In this document: one piece after another, positions 9,678 through 19,267 of the stretch
Layout: the number at the start of each line of letters is the position of its first letter
Position numbering within the stretch: the stretch's first letter is position 1
Assembly: GCA_947168515.1 (NCBI GenBank)
Contig: CAMVMF010000011.1
Coordinates: 1-64,000, forward strand
Source: an uncultured Bacteroidales bacterium
GTDB taxonomy: Bacteria > Bacteroidota > Bacteroidia > Bacteroidales > P3
DNA length: 64,000 nucleotides
Direction of reading: 5' to 3'
Program-made: the position numbers and the translations under genes
Notes under the pieces: generated by a model
Databases searched by the model: none
Seen by the model: the letters and a program-made list of their open reading frames with translations, nothing else
What the model was told of the DNA's origin: nothing

Positions 9678-12086
9678 ATGAAGCGGTTATTGCTTATAGC
9701 TTTTGTGTTTCTTTCTTCAGTCTGCCAAGCACAGACCGACACGGTATTTTGGTTTGCCGCACCCGACCTCTCCAGACTCAACAGCGATCCGTCGGAGCAG
9801 GTGGCCCGACTGGTCTTCCACACCTACGACCAACCTGCCACCATCACCATCGAGCAACCAGCCAACAGCCTCTTTCCGACCCATACCATCACCCTGCCTG
9901 CCAACGGACAGGCCGTCGATGACTTCATGTCTCTCTACTACAATAACTTTCTTGCCACCTCTCCTTCTAACACTATCCTAGACCGCGGTCTGCGCGTCTC
10001 TTCCTCCGCTCCCATCACCTGTTACTTCCAAATCACCTCCTCCCACCGCGAAACCTACACCCTCAAAGGTCGCCATGCCTTGGGGACGACCTTCTATCTG
10101 CTCTCGCCCTTGCCTTACCAGGACACCCCTTGGTTTGAAAATGGGCAAAGCATCGAAATTGTCGCCACCGAGGACAGCACCCTTGTCCTCATCACCGCAC
10201 CCAACTACGTCGACACTTTTGGCTACGACAATATTTGGTGGCACTACAACCATGGCACCGCCGTGTTCGAAGACAACGTGATGCCCGACAGCACCATCAG
10301 CATCATGCTCCACCGTGGCCAGAGCTACTGCTTGCGTGCCAAGCACCACGACACCGAAATCATCCGCACCATCATCCAGGCCTCACACCCCATCGCCGTC
10401 AACACCACCTCCTTCGACTGCATGTCCCGTGCCGTCGAGGGCGACACCACGCGGCATTCCGACATAGCCGGTGAGCAGCTGGTGCCTATTGAATATTGGG
10501 GGAATGAATACCTCCTCTTCAACACCCATTCCCATTCCGAGGTCTTCAAGGAACTCTTCCGCAGCTACACTTACCCGTCCGTCCATGGGTGGTTCAACAT
10601 CATCTTCAACGACGTCTATTACTTCATCGACGACCGCTGGTCGTTCAACGGCACCGGCTTCCTCCATCAGATTGACCCCAATCTACGCATGGGGGCCACC
10701 ATCCTCCCCCAGTTAGATTGTTCCGGCTCCCATCAAATCTCCTATCGCAGCTCCGATAGCACCTCCCTCACCATCCACATGGTCATCCCCACCTCTGCCA
10801 CCGGCCACATCCTCTTCAACGGTGACTCCACTATTATCACCGCAGCAGACTTCAGCCCAGCCCCACGCAACCCCCGGCTCTCCTTCTGCGTCAAAGAGGT
10901 CACCCCTTTCCTCACCCCCTTGGATTCCCTCACCACTGCCGGCGTGATGAACATCCGCTGCGACTCGGCCAAATTCCTCCTAGCCGTCATTGAATCCGAC
11001 AGCACCCACGGCACCTCATACACCTACCTCACCGACTACGCCCCCAACCCTAAGCTGTTCTTCAACATGGACACCGATTACTGTGCCGGCGACGACATAA
11101 TCTTCTCTTTCGACAATTACAACATCGACAGCCTTCGCATCCTCTGCCCAGACGGCAGCGTTCTGTCCGCCCCTCCCTACATCCTCTCCAATGCCGACAC
11201 CTCCATGAGCGGAGCTTACATCGTCGAAGGCATCACCCACAACGACTGCCACCCCATCGTATCCGACACCATCAACATCCACATCTTCGATGTCCCCCAT
11301 GAGCACATCTATGACACCGCCACCTCCAATGCCTTGCCGTTGAGCCGCTTCGGTATGCTCTTCTTCCACACAACCGACACTATCATCCTGCGTCCCAACC
11401 CTGCAGCACCCTGCGACAGCGTCCTGCACTACCACCTTTTTGTCCTACCCGATGTCTCCGACACAGTGATTTACTATACCTGTGAGGGCGACCTGCCGGT
11501 ACAATACGGCGACAGCCTTTTCTACCAAGAGGGCGAGGGCACATTCCACTTCTATGGCAGCCACGGCGAGGACAGCCTTGTCACCTTTATTCTCCACATC
11601 ATCCCCAACAGCGATACCACCATCTACGACACCATCACCGAAGACCAGCTGCCATGGTACGCCTTCGACACCGTGTTCACAGACTCGGTGGCCGACTATA
11701 TCTACCACACCAACAACGAGGCAGGCTGCGACAGCCTCGTCCACTACAACCTGTATGTCTTTTGGAACGGCGACCACTGCGACACCAATCTCTCCTATCC
11801 CAACCTCGTCACACCCAACGGCGACGGCACCAACGACCGCTTCGTCATCATGGGCCTACTGGAAAACAACTGCTTCAAATACAACGAGCTCTCCATCTAC
11901 GACCGCACCGGCCGCCGTGTCTACCACAAAGTCAACATCGCCAACGAGAGCGACTGGTGGGACCCCGCCGCTCAGCACATCCCCGCCGGCACCTATTTCT
12001 ACTACTTCAAGGCCCACGGTGTCACTATCCACACCCAGCACACCGGAGTCATCGAGGTGCTGACCGAAAAGAAAAGTAAAAGGTAA
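9678..12086 (+). CDS. T9SS type B surface protein, IgGFc-binding-like N-terminus (paralogue 3 of 4)
   Basis: An 802-aa protein with signal peptide MKRLLLIAFVFLSSVCQA-QTDTVFWF. The N-terminal domain has ALGTTFYLLSP, IVATEDSTLVLIT, MLHRGQSYCLRA, IIQASHPIAVNTT and GEQLVPIEYWG. One Cys-rich Ig-like unit (DTDYCAGDDIIF), the LPW...CDS repeats and the type B tail follow. It begins with ATG, unlike the first two genes, and is separated from them by 555 nt of repeats and a MITE, so it probably has its own transcription. Its last 600 or so bases are nearly the same as in paralogue 4, suggesting recent duplication or gene conversion. Confidence 0.88.
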   Translation: MKRLLLIAFVFLSSVCQAQTDTVFWFAAPDLSRLNSDPSEQVARLVFHTYDQPATITIEQPANSLFPTHTITLPANGQAVDDFMSLYYNNFLATSPSNTILDRGLRVSSSAPITCYFQITSSHRETYTLKGRHALGTTFYLLSPLPYQDTPWFENGQSIEIVATEDSTLVLITAPNYVDTFGYDNIWWHYNHGTAVFEDNVMPDSTISIMLHRGQSYCLRAKHHDTEIIRTIIQASHPIAVNTTSFDCMSRAVEGDTTRHSDIAGEQLVPIEYWGNEYLLFNTHSHSEVFKELFRSYTYPSVHGWFNIIFNDVYYFIDDRWSFNGTGFLHQIDPNLRMGATILPQLDCSGSHQISYRSSDSTSLTIHMVIPTSATGHILFNGDSTIITAADFSPAPRNPRLSFCVKEVTPFLTPLDSLTTAGVMNIRCDSAKFLLAVIESDSTHGTSYTYLTDYAPNPKLFFNMDTDYCAGDDIIFSFDNYNIDSLRILCPDGSVLSAPPYILSNADTSMSGAYIVEGITHNDCHPIVSDTINIHIFDVPHEHIYDTATSNALPLSRFGMLFFHTTDTIILRPNPAAPCDSVLHYHLFVLPDVSDTVIYYTCEGDLPVQYGDSLFYQEGEGTFHFYGSHGEDSLVTFILHIIPNSDTTIYDTITEDQLPWYAFDTVFTDSVADYIYHTNNEAGCDSLVHYNLYVFWNGDHCDTNLSYPNLVTPNGDGTNDRFVIMGLLENNCFKYNELSIYDRTGRRVYHKVNIANESDWWDPAAQHIPAGTYFYYFKAHGVTIHTQHTGVIEVLTEKKSKR

Positions 12087-12375
12087 AAACTAAAAACTAG
12101 AAGGGTGGACGGGGCCGTTGAGAATAGAGAATTGAGAATTTTTAAAAAGTAAAAGGTAAAAACTAAAAACTAAAAGGTTTATGAAGATTAGCTCCGCGTA
12201 TCTCACGTATATTCACGTATTTTTATCCTCGTGATACGTGTGATACGGGGATTTAACTCCGCTGCCAAATCCCTAAAACTAAAAAGGTGGACGGGGTGAG
12301 AATTGAGAATTGAGAGTTGAGAATTGAGAGTTGAGAATTGAGAATTGAGAGTTGAGAATTGAGCTAACAACGATT
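12075..12375 (+). repeat. Second array of AAAGGTAAAAACT / GGTGGACGGGG / GAGAATTGAG units
   Basis: The same unit as at 9.1-9.6 kb recurs from the last codons of paralogue 3 (EKKSKR is encoded partly by AAAAGTAAAAGG) through 12170. After a unique inverted repeat it resumes at about 12275-12365 as GAGAATTGAGA and GAGAGTTGAGA runs, ending just before the next start codon. Apart from that inverted repeat, nothing else is seen in this 299-nt gap. Confidence 0.88.
12188..12256. repeat. Imperfect 23-bp inverted repeat
   Basis: TTAGCTCCGCGTATCTCACGTAT (12188-12210) pairs with ATACGTGTGATACGGGGATTTAA (12234-12256), about 18 of 23 positions including a CGTATC(T/A)CACGTAT core. It may be a hairpin or the remains of a second small mobile element inside the repeat array. 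Confidence 0.6.
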
Positions 12376-12385
12376 TTTCGGATCA

Positions 12386-14752
12386 ATGAAACGGTTATAT
12401 CTAATTATCCTATTACTACTCTCCACCGTCTGCCGCGCACAGACCGACACGGCGTTTTGGTTTGCTATGCCCTGCCTGTCTGATTCCATCGACTCTGCCG
12501 ACGGACCCATCACGGCCAATCTTGTTTTCCATACTTACGACCTGCCCGCCACCATCATCGTGGAGCAGCCCGCCAACAGTTTTTTCAGCACGGTGACGCT
12601 CCCCGCCCTGCCCGCCAACTCTCATACAGTCTACCATCTGCAACCTCAATTGAGCCTGATAGAGACCTCCCCCATCAACACCGTCCTCAATCGGGGCTTT
12701 TACATCCACTCCACCGCTCCCATCACCTGTTACTTGCAATACTACACCCCATCCAACCGTGAAACATACACGCTGAAAGGGCAAAAGGCTTTAGGCACCG
12801 ACTTTCAAATACTTGCCCCCACCAAATTTCGCCCCAACCCCATCCATGACTTAGGCCAGCGCATCGAAATGATTGCCACCGAGGACAGCACCCTTGTCAC
12901 CATCACTCCTTGCAACTCGACGGACACGGTGTTCGAAGGAGGTGTCGGCGTTGACGGTCACGCCCAGATAATGCTGGGCCGAGGGCAGAGCTATGCCTTA
13001 CGAGGCAACAATTACAGAACCGAAATCATCAAGACCAAGATACACGCCTCCCGCCCCATCGCCGTTAATACCACCTCCAATTTCAATATGTCGCGCCCCC
13101 AATCCGGCAATCCCTACACCTTCAACCTTGCGGGTGAGCAACTGCTTCCGCTTCCATACTGGGGAACAAAGTATGTCCGTATCAACCACTTTACCAACTC
13201 CGAGATGTTTCGCTCAGCCGAATACATCGATACAGGCTTCTGGCACACTTGGCGCAACGGCAACCCAACAGGTAGCAACTACGGGGGCACAGTCTGGAAT
13301 GTCGGATGTTATAACTTCTTCGACTCAGTCCATTTCATCGAAAGCGACCGTCCGATGGGCACTATGCACCAGCTGGATCCAAACCTGCAGATGGGGGCCT
13401 CCCTTCTGCCACAAATAGAGTGTGCCGGTTCGCACCAGATTGCATACTTCTACCCCGAAAGCATCCCCATCTCTATAGACATGATTATAGAAAGCCATGC
13501 TGTAGGCGACATTCTGTTCAACGGCGACTCCTCTATCCTCACCCCAGACCTGTTCCGGCCAGTGCCTGGGTTGCCATCCTATTCCTGGTGCAGTGTCGAT
13601 GTCACCCCCCATGTTAGACGCGGCACCGTGATGCACATCAGCTGCAGCACCTCCAAGTTCATGCTCGCGGTGGTAGAATCCGACTCTGCCAGTGGTACCT
13701 CCTACACCTACCTCACCGACTATGCACCCTACTCCTACCTGCAATTCGCTATGGACACGACTTTCTGTCTCGGCGACAGTCTGGTTTTCAACTTCACTGC
13801 CTACGCTATCGACAGCATCGCCATACACTGTCCCAACGGCATTACCCTCTCTGCCCCACCCTATGTCATCCCCAATGCCGACTCATCCATGAGCGGACAA
13901 TACGTCATTGAAAGCATTTCCAACGACACCTGTAAGCCTATCCGTTTCGACACCATCAACATCACCATACAACCCGCTCCTACCATAGACACTGCCGACA
14001 CCATCAACGCCAGCCAACTCCCATGGAGCCGGTTCGGCATCACCTTTGACGAGGCGGCCGACACCACCTTCTTCCGCCCAAGCGGTGAAGGCCATTGCGA
14101 CAGCATATTCCACTACAGCCTGTATGTACGCCGCACCATCGAGGACACCGTGCTCTACTACGCCTGCGAGGGCGAACTGCCTGTGCAATACGAAGACTCC
14201 CTCTTCTATCATGAGGGAGCAGGCACTTTCCACTTCTTCGGCAGCCACGGCGAGGACAGCCTCGTCACCTTTATTCTGCATGTCATCCCCAACAGCGACA
14301 CCACCATCTACGACACCATCACCGAAGACCAGCTGCCATGGTACGCCCTCGATACCGTCTTCACCGACTCTGTGGCCGACTATGTCTACCACACCTACAA
14401 CGAGGCGGGCTGCGACAGCCTCGTCCACTACAACCTGTATGTCTTCTGGAACGGCGACCGCTGCGACACCAACCTCTCCTATCCCAACTTCGTCACCCCC
14501 AACGGCGACGGTGCCAACGACCGTTTTGTCATCATGGGCCTACTGGAAAACAACTGCTTCAAGTACAACGAACTCTCCATCTACGACCGCACCGGCCGCC
14601 GTGTCTACCACAAAGTCAACATCGCCAACGAAAGCGACTGGTGGGACCCCGCCGCCCACCGCATCCCCGACGGCACCTATTTCTACTACTTCCGAGCCCA
14701 CGGCATCCACATCCACACCCAGCATACTGGCGTAATAGAGGTCATCCATTAA
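12386..14752 (+). CDS. T9SS type B surface protein, IgGFc-binding-like N-terminus (paralogue 4 of 4)
   Basis: A 788-aa protein with signal peptide STVCRA-QTDTAFWF. It has the same order as its sisters: ALGTDFQILAP, IATEDSTLVTIT, MLGRGQSYALRG, KIHASRPIAVNTT, GEQLLPLPYWGTKYV, one DTTFCLGDSLVF unit, LPW...CDS repeats, and a type B tail ending HTGVIEVIH. It lacks the few extra Lys/Arg residues that end some sisters. It starts with ATG directly after the GAGAATTGAG array. Function is presumably the same as for the other three: a secreted or surface-bound recognition protein. Confidence 0.88.
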   Translation: MKRLYLIILLLLSTVCRAQTDTAFWFAMPCLSDSIDSADGPITANLVFHTYDLPATIIVEQPANSFFSTVTLPALPANSHTVYHLQPQLSLIETSPINTVLNRGFYIHSTAPITCYLQYYTPSNRETYTLKGQKALGTDFQILAPTKFRPNPIHDLGQRIEMIATEDSTLVTITPCNSTDTVFEGGVGVDGHAQIMLGRGQSYALRGNNYRTEIIKTKIHASRPIAVNTTSNFNMSRPQSGNPYTFNLAGEQLLPLPYWGTKYVRINHFTNSEMFRSAEYIDTGFWHTWRNGNPTGSNYGGTVWNVGCYNFFDSVHFIESDRPMGTMHQLDPNLQMGASLLPQIECAGSHQIAYFYPESIPISIDMIIESHAVGDILFNGDSSILTPDLFRPVPGLPSYSWCSVDVTPHVRRGTVMHISCSTSKFMLAVVESDSASGTSYTYLTDYAPYSYLQFAMDTTFCLGDSLVFNFTAYAIDSIAIHCPNGITLSAPPYVIPNADSSMSGQYVIESISNDTCKPIRFDTINITIQPAPTIDTADTINASQLPWSRFGITFDEAADTTFFRPSGEGHCDSIFHYSLYVRRTIEDTVLYYACEGELPVQYEDSLFYHEGAGTFHFFGSHGEDSLVTFILHVIPNSDTTIYDTITEDQLPWYALDTVFTDSVADYVYHTYNEAGCDSLVHYNLYVFWNGDRCDTNLSYPNFVTPNGDGANDRFVIMGLLENNCFKYNELSIYDRTGRRVYHKVNIANESDWWDPAAHRIPDGTYFYYFRAHGIHIHTQHTGVIEVIH

Positions 14753-14909
14753 AAATCTTCATATCGATATCGCAAACACAAAAAGTCATTCTGTCAACAA
14801 TTCGCATACTTGCATTCTCACTGACCTGGCAACAAGGCGCAACAAAGTCCACCGCCCATTGTTTGACCAGTTATCATTAGAAAAACACTAAACAATAAAA
14901 TATCATACT

Positions 14910-16931
14910 ATGAAAAAAAACATTTCCCTCCTCCTTTTGTTGGCGTTCTTTGCACTCCCCTGCAAAGCGCAGACCCCCATGTCGGTGCCACATGGCAGTT
15001 TCGAACAGTGGGACTCTCACTTGGGCTACAGCATTTCTTTCATGATGGCCTCTATCCCTATCTTCGACAGTTATGCCACCCCCACAGGCTGGAACTATCT
15101 CTCCTACCCCGTCAACGAGAGCATTTCAGTCTTCGGCAACAACGTCTCTATCAGCACCTCCATCCCGCTGATCCTAGCCGAAGAAACCACCACCGCCGTG
15201 CCCGCAGGCAGCAAAGCGGCCAAACTGGAAAGCTTTATGTTGTCTGACGTGGTCTCTCCTGCAGCCTACGCCATGATGTCGTCCAATCTGGACTCCACCC
15301 TCACCCAGACAGTATTCCCCAGCATCCTCTGCAATGGTGCCGTCAACCTCGACAACTTCATGCCCCTCGTCAGCACGCTGCTCTCCAACTTAGACAGTGC
15401 CGCACAGCTGCTTACGGCCCTCGACACCGTTGATGTCAACCACCTCATCACTGGAGGCATGGCCTTAGGTTCTTTTGAGCCCACACGCCTCACTGGCAGC
15501 TACAAATATCAGGCCGCCGGCTCCGGCGACAATGGCGGCGTGGTCATTCTAGGAACACGCTACAACAACACCACCCATCGGCGCGATGTGGTCGGCGGCG
15601 GTGCCAATATCGCCCTCACCAATGCTGCCAACTACACCCCGTTCACCGTCAACTACCAGTCGCTCCACGAGCTTCGGCCCTCCGAACCCGAACAGGCCGC
15701 CGACTCCCTTATCATCCTCATCCTCTCATCCGCCAGCACCACCATGCAGCAGGGCTCCACCCTCTGCATAGACAATTTGGTCCTCTGGCACGACACCCTT
15801 ATCGGACCTGCCGACACCTGCGCTGCCATCGTGGGCCTGACGGCCACGCCCGACATCCACGAGGCTGCAATCAACTGGAGCACTACTGGCACGGTGGCGG
15901 GCTATGAGCTAGAGTATGGCGCAGCAGGCTTTACCCAAGGCACTGGTACCCTCGTGACCTTGACCAACAACACTTATTCGTTGTCCAATTTGGATGCCAA
16001 CAGTTCCTATGATGTATACGTGCGCGCCCTCTGCAACGACTCCATCTATGGCGACTGGAGCATGCTGCATTTCACCACCCTCCCCGACACCTGCGCCAGT
16101 GTTTTAGACTTGGTAATCGCCAACATCGTCTTCGATGATTTTCCACAATATGTACTCGAGTGGTGGCAGACTTCACAGCCCGACCACTGGGAGGTGGTGT
16201 ACGGCTTGCAGGGCACTGATGTGGAGCAAGGCACGGTAGTGACCACCAACGAGAATAGCTTTGCTATCTATGAATTGGAGGAGGCAGGTGCGCTGGCCCC
16301 GAATACACGGTATTACTTTGGCGTGCGGTCGGTTTGCGAAGATAGTGTCTATGGCGAGTGGGAGTTTGTGGAGTACCTTACCCCCTGCGCCCAAGTGGAG
16401 TCTCTTGTGGTGTGGGATGACAGTGTAACAGTCACTTCGGACAACCAATTGGAGGGCTATAGGGCCACATGGACCGATACGAACAACACACGGTGGTATG
16501 TCTCCGTAGGCAACCCCTCCAATTCCATCCCCGACCATTGGAATCCTGGCGAGGAAGTTTCTGAACCCATTTGGCACCTGCCCAAGCTTATGCCCAATCG
16601 CCAGTACTATGTCGAAGTGGTCCCCTATTGTGGAGAGGATAATAGTGGTGAGTTGAAGTGGATTCTTTTCACTACGACCACCATCGGAATCCAGCAAGTC
16701 CAGGTCTTGAACCTATCGGTCTATCCCAATCCTGCCTCGGGCAGCTGTTTTGTGAATCTCTCGTCGGACGAACCAGCCCTGCTGGAGTTGTTCAGTTACG
16801 ATGGACGCCTGCTCCAGACCGTGCAAAGCCATGGCGGCGACATACAGCTTGAGCTACCCTCGCAAGGGGTGTTCCTGCTACAGGCCACCACGCCCTCCGG
16901 TAAGGTGACGCGCAAGATTATCAACAAATAA
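14910..16931 (+). CDS. T9SS type A secreted protein with three fibronectin III-like domains
   Basis: A 673-aa protein with signal peptide (FFALPCKA-QTPMSV). Residues about 24-300 (PHGSFEQWDSH...GSYKYQA...LCIDNLVL) resemble the carbohydrate-related PCMD-type beta-sandwich of Bacteroidota surface proteins; this match is tentative. Three fibronectin III-like domains follow at about 305-395, 396-490 and 491-590. The final 75 residues form a type A T9SS sorting domain (LSVYPNPASGSCFVNL...GVFLLQATTPSGKVTRKIINK). It lies 157 nt after the last type B gene, and a strong terminator closes the region. Export and surface location are well supported; the target is unknown. Confidence 0.85.
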   Translation: MKKNISLLLLLAFFALPCKAQTPMSVPHGSFEQWDSHLGYSISFMMASIPIFDSYATPTGWNYLSYPVNESISVFGNNVSISTSIPLILAEETTTAVPAGSKAAKLESFMLSDVVSPAAYAMMSSNLDSTLTQTVFPSILCNGAVNLDNFMPLVSTLLSNLDSAAQLLTALDTVDVNHLITGGMALGSFEPTRLTGSYKYQAAGSGDNGGVVILGTRYNNTTHRRDVVGGGANIALTNAANYTPFTVNYQSLHELRPSEPEQAADSLIILILSSASTTMQQGSTLCIDNLVLWHDTLIGPADTCAAIVGLTATPDIHEAAINWSTTGTVAGYELEYGAAGFTQGTGTLVTLTNNTYSLSNLDANSSYDVYVRALCNDSIYGDWSMLHFTTLPDTCASVLDLVIANIVFDDFPQYVLEWWQTSQPDHWEVVYGLQGTDVEQGTVVTTNENSFAIYELEEAGALAPNTRYYFGVRSVCEDSVYGEWEFVEYLTPCAQVESLVVWDDSVTVTSDNQLEGYRATWTDTNNTRWYVSVGNPSNSIPDHWNPGEEVSEPIWHLPKLMPNRQYYVEVVPYCGEDNSGELKWILFTTTTIGIQQVQVLNLSVYPNPASGSCFVNLSSDEPALLELFSYDGRLLQTVQSHGGDIQLELPSQGVFLLQATTPSGKVTRKIINK

Positions 16932-16952
16932 CGCGGTACGTATTCCTTTTTG

Positions 16953-17004
16953 AGAGAGAGGCTGCGCCCATTCGTTTAACGAATGGGCGCAGCCTCTCTC
17001 TTTT
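16953..17004 (+). terminator. Strong intrinsic terminator after the type A T9SS gene
   Basis: AGAGAGAGGCTGCGCCCATTCGTT is followed almost at once by its perfect reverse complement (stem of about 24 bp), then TTTTC. It ends the 4-17 kb surface-protein block. Confidence 0.9.
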
Positions 17005-17373
17005 CACCACCTGCAACGGGGGTGCTTTTCGTGCATCACCTCAATGACAGGTGTGGATGGACATTCCGTGAGCCCGAAATAAATGCCCCAAGAGCGGCCT
17101 ACCGTAGGTAGGCCGCCCTCAAAGCCGACCTACACCTTCATTTTCCCCTATAAAAAGTCCCCTTTATTGTCTACTCCGTAGCTTCGCCTTTTATATTACA
17201 TTTATATTATCATTAGATTAGTTTTTACTTATCAACATAATGCTAATATAACACAAACATAACAAAATAGTAATATATAGCGCGGACTTACTCTGTCGGA
17301 AGAATTTCCTTTGTGGTCTGATTACGTAGGTCGATTCGGACTTCTTTCATTGTCCGCAATTTGTCGGTACGGA
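17005..17373. other. Intergenic region with one small hairpin
   Basis: No gene is seen. A perfect 10-bp hairpin, GCGGCCTACC-GTA-GGTAGGCCGC, lies at 17094-17116. An AT-rich stretch (17200-17280) separates the plus-strand block from the minus-strand flavin reductase and contains no clear terminator for the latter. Confidence 0.6.
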
Positions 17374-17940
17374 CTATTTCTTCAGTTTCAGACCGTCCTT
17401 AAAGGCCTCGCCTACGCGCTGCGACACAAGGTAGTAGCCGTGGGTATAGGGGTCAAAGGCGATGGCTCGCAGGGCTTCGATGTCTATCTTGCCGTCCTTT
17501 ATCTTGTCGGCCTCCACCGAGGTTTGCAGCACCCTGCCTATAACGCCCATTCCCGTATCACCATTTTGATACTCGATAAACTCGCATTCCAGAGCAATCG
17601 GCAGCTCGTTGATGATGGGAGCATCGACCAAAGCAGACTTGGTGGCGGTGAGACCGCTACGCTCGAATTTGTCTTTTTCTTTGTGGCCGGACACCACGCC
17701 GAACCAGTCGGCTTCCACCACGTGGGCGGCATCGGCAATATGCACCACAAATCCCTTGCGGCGTTTGATGTTCTCCACCGTCTTGTGGGTCTCGGTCAGG
17801 TTGAGGGCCACCCGTTCACGGTCGAGCATAGTGCCCCAGGCGGCGTTCATTACATCCACGGTACCGTCCTCGTTGTACGTCGACACGAGCAGCACAGGCA
17901 TCGGGAAAATAGCTTCTGTAGTTTTGATAGGTTGTTTCAT
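17374..17940 (-). CDS. Flavin reductase family protein (FMN-binding split barrel)
   Basis: A 188-aa soluble protein. The opening VLLVSTYNEDGTVDVMNAAWGTMLD and later NLTETHKTVENIKRRKGFVVHI are typical of the FMN-binding split-barrel flavin reductase family. These bind FMN and move electrons between flavin, NAD(P)H or small redox proteins. It ends a minus-strand run with a metallo-beta-lactamase/rubredoxin protein 39 nt upstream, so a role in the same redox or oxygen-defence chemistry is likely but inferred. The plus-strand ORF over it is a shadow. Confidence 0.88.
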   Translation of the reverse strand: MKQPIKTTEAIFPMPVLLVSTYNEDGTVDVMNAAWGTMLDRERVALNLTETHKTVENIKRRKGFVVHIADAAHVVEADWFGVVSGHKEKDKFERSGLTATKSALVDAPIINELPIALECEFIEYQNGDTGMGVIGRVLQTSVEADKIKDGKIDIEALRAIAFDPYTHGYYLVSQRVGEAFKDGLKLKK

Positions 17941-17979
17941 TGTATTTGCTAGTTTGAATAGTTGTGTATAATTATAGCG

Positions 17980-18915
17980 TTAAGCCTTGTTGAACTTCTC
18001 TTTGGGTTGCTTGCACCGAGGGCACTTCCAGTCGTCGGGCAGGTCCTCGAAGGCCACGCCGTCGTGCTCGGCAGGGTCATAGACATAGCCGCAGATAGAG
18101 CATACATATTTGCCGCTGCCCTGCTGATTGCTGAAGTCCACTTCGGCCAGTACCGTCGGGACGGGGTTGTCCAAGTCCATCACCCGCTTGGCTTCCAGGT
18201 TCTCATAGCCCTGTGGCGTGTGGGTGCCGCAATAAACGGTGGGATGGTGGCGGACGAACTCGCGGATGCGGTTCTGCGTCTCGCGGGCTGCGGGCAAGTC
18301 GTCAAAGACGACAGACAGCTTGTCTTGGTAAAGGGCTTCGTCAACGTAGGTGATGTCGCCGTGGATCATGTAGAAGAGACCCTCCATCTCCACGATGATG
18401 ATGCTGTTGCCCTTGGTATGGCCTTTGGCTTTGATGAGGTAGATACCGTCCTGTATTTTCTGGCTCTCGGGGAAGTTGTAGTAGGGGCCGTCGGTGAAAC
18501 TGACAGGCACGAGGTTCTCCAAGCCTTGCAGCTCGGCAGAGTCCATCTCGTCCTGATTCACATATACCTTGGCGTTAGGGAAACTCTTGAGCTCGCCGGA
18601 GTGGTCAGAGTGGCGGTGGGTGAGCAAAATCTTGGTCACCTGCTCAGGCTTGTAGCCTAGGGCGGCAAAGGCCTCCATATAGGAGCAGATGTCCTTGCCC
18701 GTATAGGCAGGTGAGTTTTCGTCGGGAACCTCCTCGGGGGTGCCGGCAGGAATGCCAGTGTCCACCAGAATAACCTCTGAGCCTGTGTCGATCAGGTAGT
18801 TCTGTAGGCTGCCGCGATAGCGAATATTTTTATCGAACTCACCACCTTCGCCTCCCATGGCGAAAGGCTGTGAATAGAAACCGTCTTTACGGAATTTTAC
18901 TGCTTTGATTTCCAT
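17980..18915 (-). CDS. Metallo-beta-lactamase-fold hydrolase fused to a C-terminal rubredoxin
   Basis: A 311-aa protein. Residues 1-255 form a metallo-beta-lactamase fold with the metal motif HRHSDH (about residue 100), [14 protein letters not shown] and GTHTPQG. Residues about 270-311 are a short rubredoxin, [31 protein letters not shown], which binds one iron through four cysteines. This pairing suggests electron transfer to a catalytic di-metal site, as in oxygen or peroxide detoxification of anaerobes, but there is no flavodoxin domain, so it is not a standard flavodiiron protein. A terminator-like hairpin stands just before its start. Confidence 0.9.
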   Translation of the reverse strand: MEIKAVKFRKDGFYSQPFAMGGEGGEFDKNIRYRGSLQNYLIDTGSEVILVDTGIPAGTPEEVPDENSPAYTGKDICSYMEAFAALGYKPEQVTKILLTHRHSDHSGELKSFPNAKVYVNQDEMDSAELQGLENLVPVSFTDGPYYNFPESQKIQDGIYLIKAKGHTKGNSIIIVEMEGLFYMIHGDITYVDEALYQDKLSVVFDDLPAARETQNRIREFVRHHPTVYCGTHTPQGYENLEAKRVMDLDNPVPTVLAEVDFSNQQGSGKYVCSICGYVYDPAEHDGVAFEDLPDDWKCPRCKQPKEKFNKA

Positions 18916-18923
18916 TGTCTACA

Positions 18924-18954
18924 AAATAAAAAGAGGAGGACCGCAGCCCTCCTC
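18924..18954 (-). terminator. Hairpin plus U-run between the winged-helix and MBL-rubredoxin genes
   Basis: On the minus strand GAGGAGG-gctgcggt-CCTCCTC is followed by TTTTTATTTT, and the MBL-rubredoxin ATG comes within 10 nt. It looks like an intrinsic terminator for the small upstream gene, or a leader attenuator for the downstream one. Confidence 0.65.
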
Positions 18955-18964
18955 ATGGTTAAAC

Positions 18965-19141
18965 TTACATGGTAGCGGGCTGCCATTTGCAGCGGACGGG
19001 TGACACGATGGCGCCCTCCTTTTTGAGTTCGGCAAAGGCCTTGTCCACTTCTTTGCGGTCGGCCCCCAAGGCCTTGGTCACTTCGCCAGCAGAGACAGGT
19101 TTTCCCGCCTCGCGCATGGCTTTAAGCACTTGTTCTTTCAT
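18965..19141 (-). CDS. Small winged-helix (MarR-like) protein, 58 aa
   Basis: Absent from the ORF track but clear by hand: ATG at 19141, stop TAA at 18967-18965. The protein (MKEQVLKAMREAGKPVSAGEVTKAL...KKEGAIVSPVRCKWQPATM) has a compact helix-turn-helix followed by a hairpin wing. It is a stand-alone winged-helix domain rather than a full repressor. It lies between the ferritin-like and MBL-rubredoxin genes on the same strand, so it may regulate them, but this is a guess from position. Codon use matches its neighbours. Confidence 0.78.
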   Translation of the reverse strand: MKEQVLKAMREAGKPVSAGEVTKALGADRKEVDKAFAELKKEGAIVSPVRCKWQPATM

Positions 19142-19193
19142 TGTTTGATATATTAGAATTAGATGGTTCCAAAGGACACCATCGGATGATAAG

Positions 19194-19256
19194 AGGGAGG
19201 TAGGAGCGCCAGCCTGATTGTAGGTCAGACCACAAAGCCTCGCGCCTACCCCTCCC
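19194..19256 (-). terminator. Probable terminator after the ferritin-like gene
   Basis: On the minus strand GGGAGGGGTAGGCGC pairs imperfectly with GGCGCTCCTACCTCCC, followed by TCTTAT. The stem is long but has mismatches and only a weak U-run. Confidence 0.45.
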
Positions 19257-19267
19257 GAAACTGCTAT

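Noticed and set aside
9539-9823. 94-aa minus ORF before paralogue 3
   Set aside because: It is made of the intergenic repeats and the start of paralogue 3 read backwards.
17962-18660. 232-aa plus ORF over the MBL-rubredoxin gene
   Set aside because: It is a shadow; the opposite strand has complete metal-binding motifs and a rubredoxin domain.
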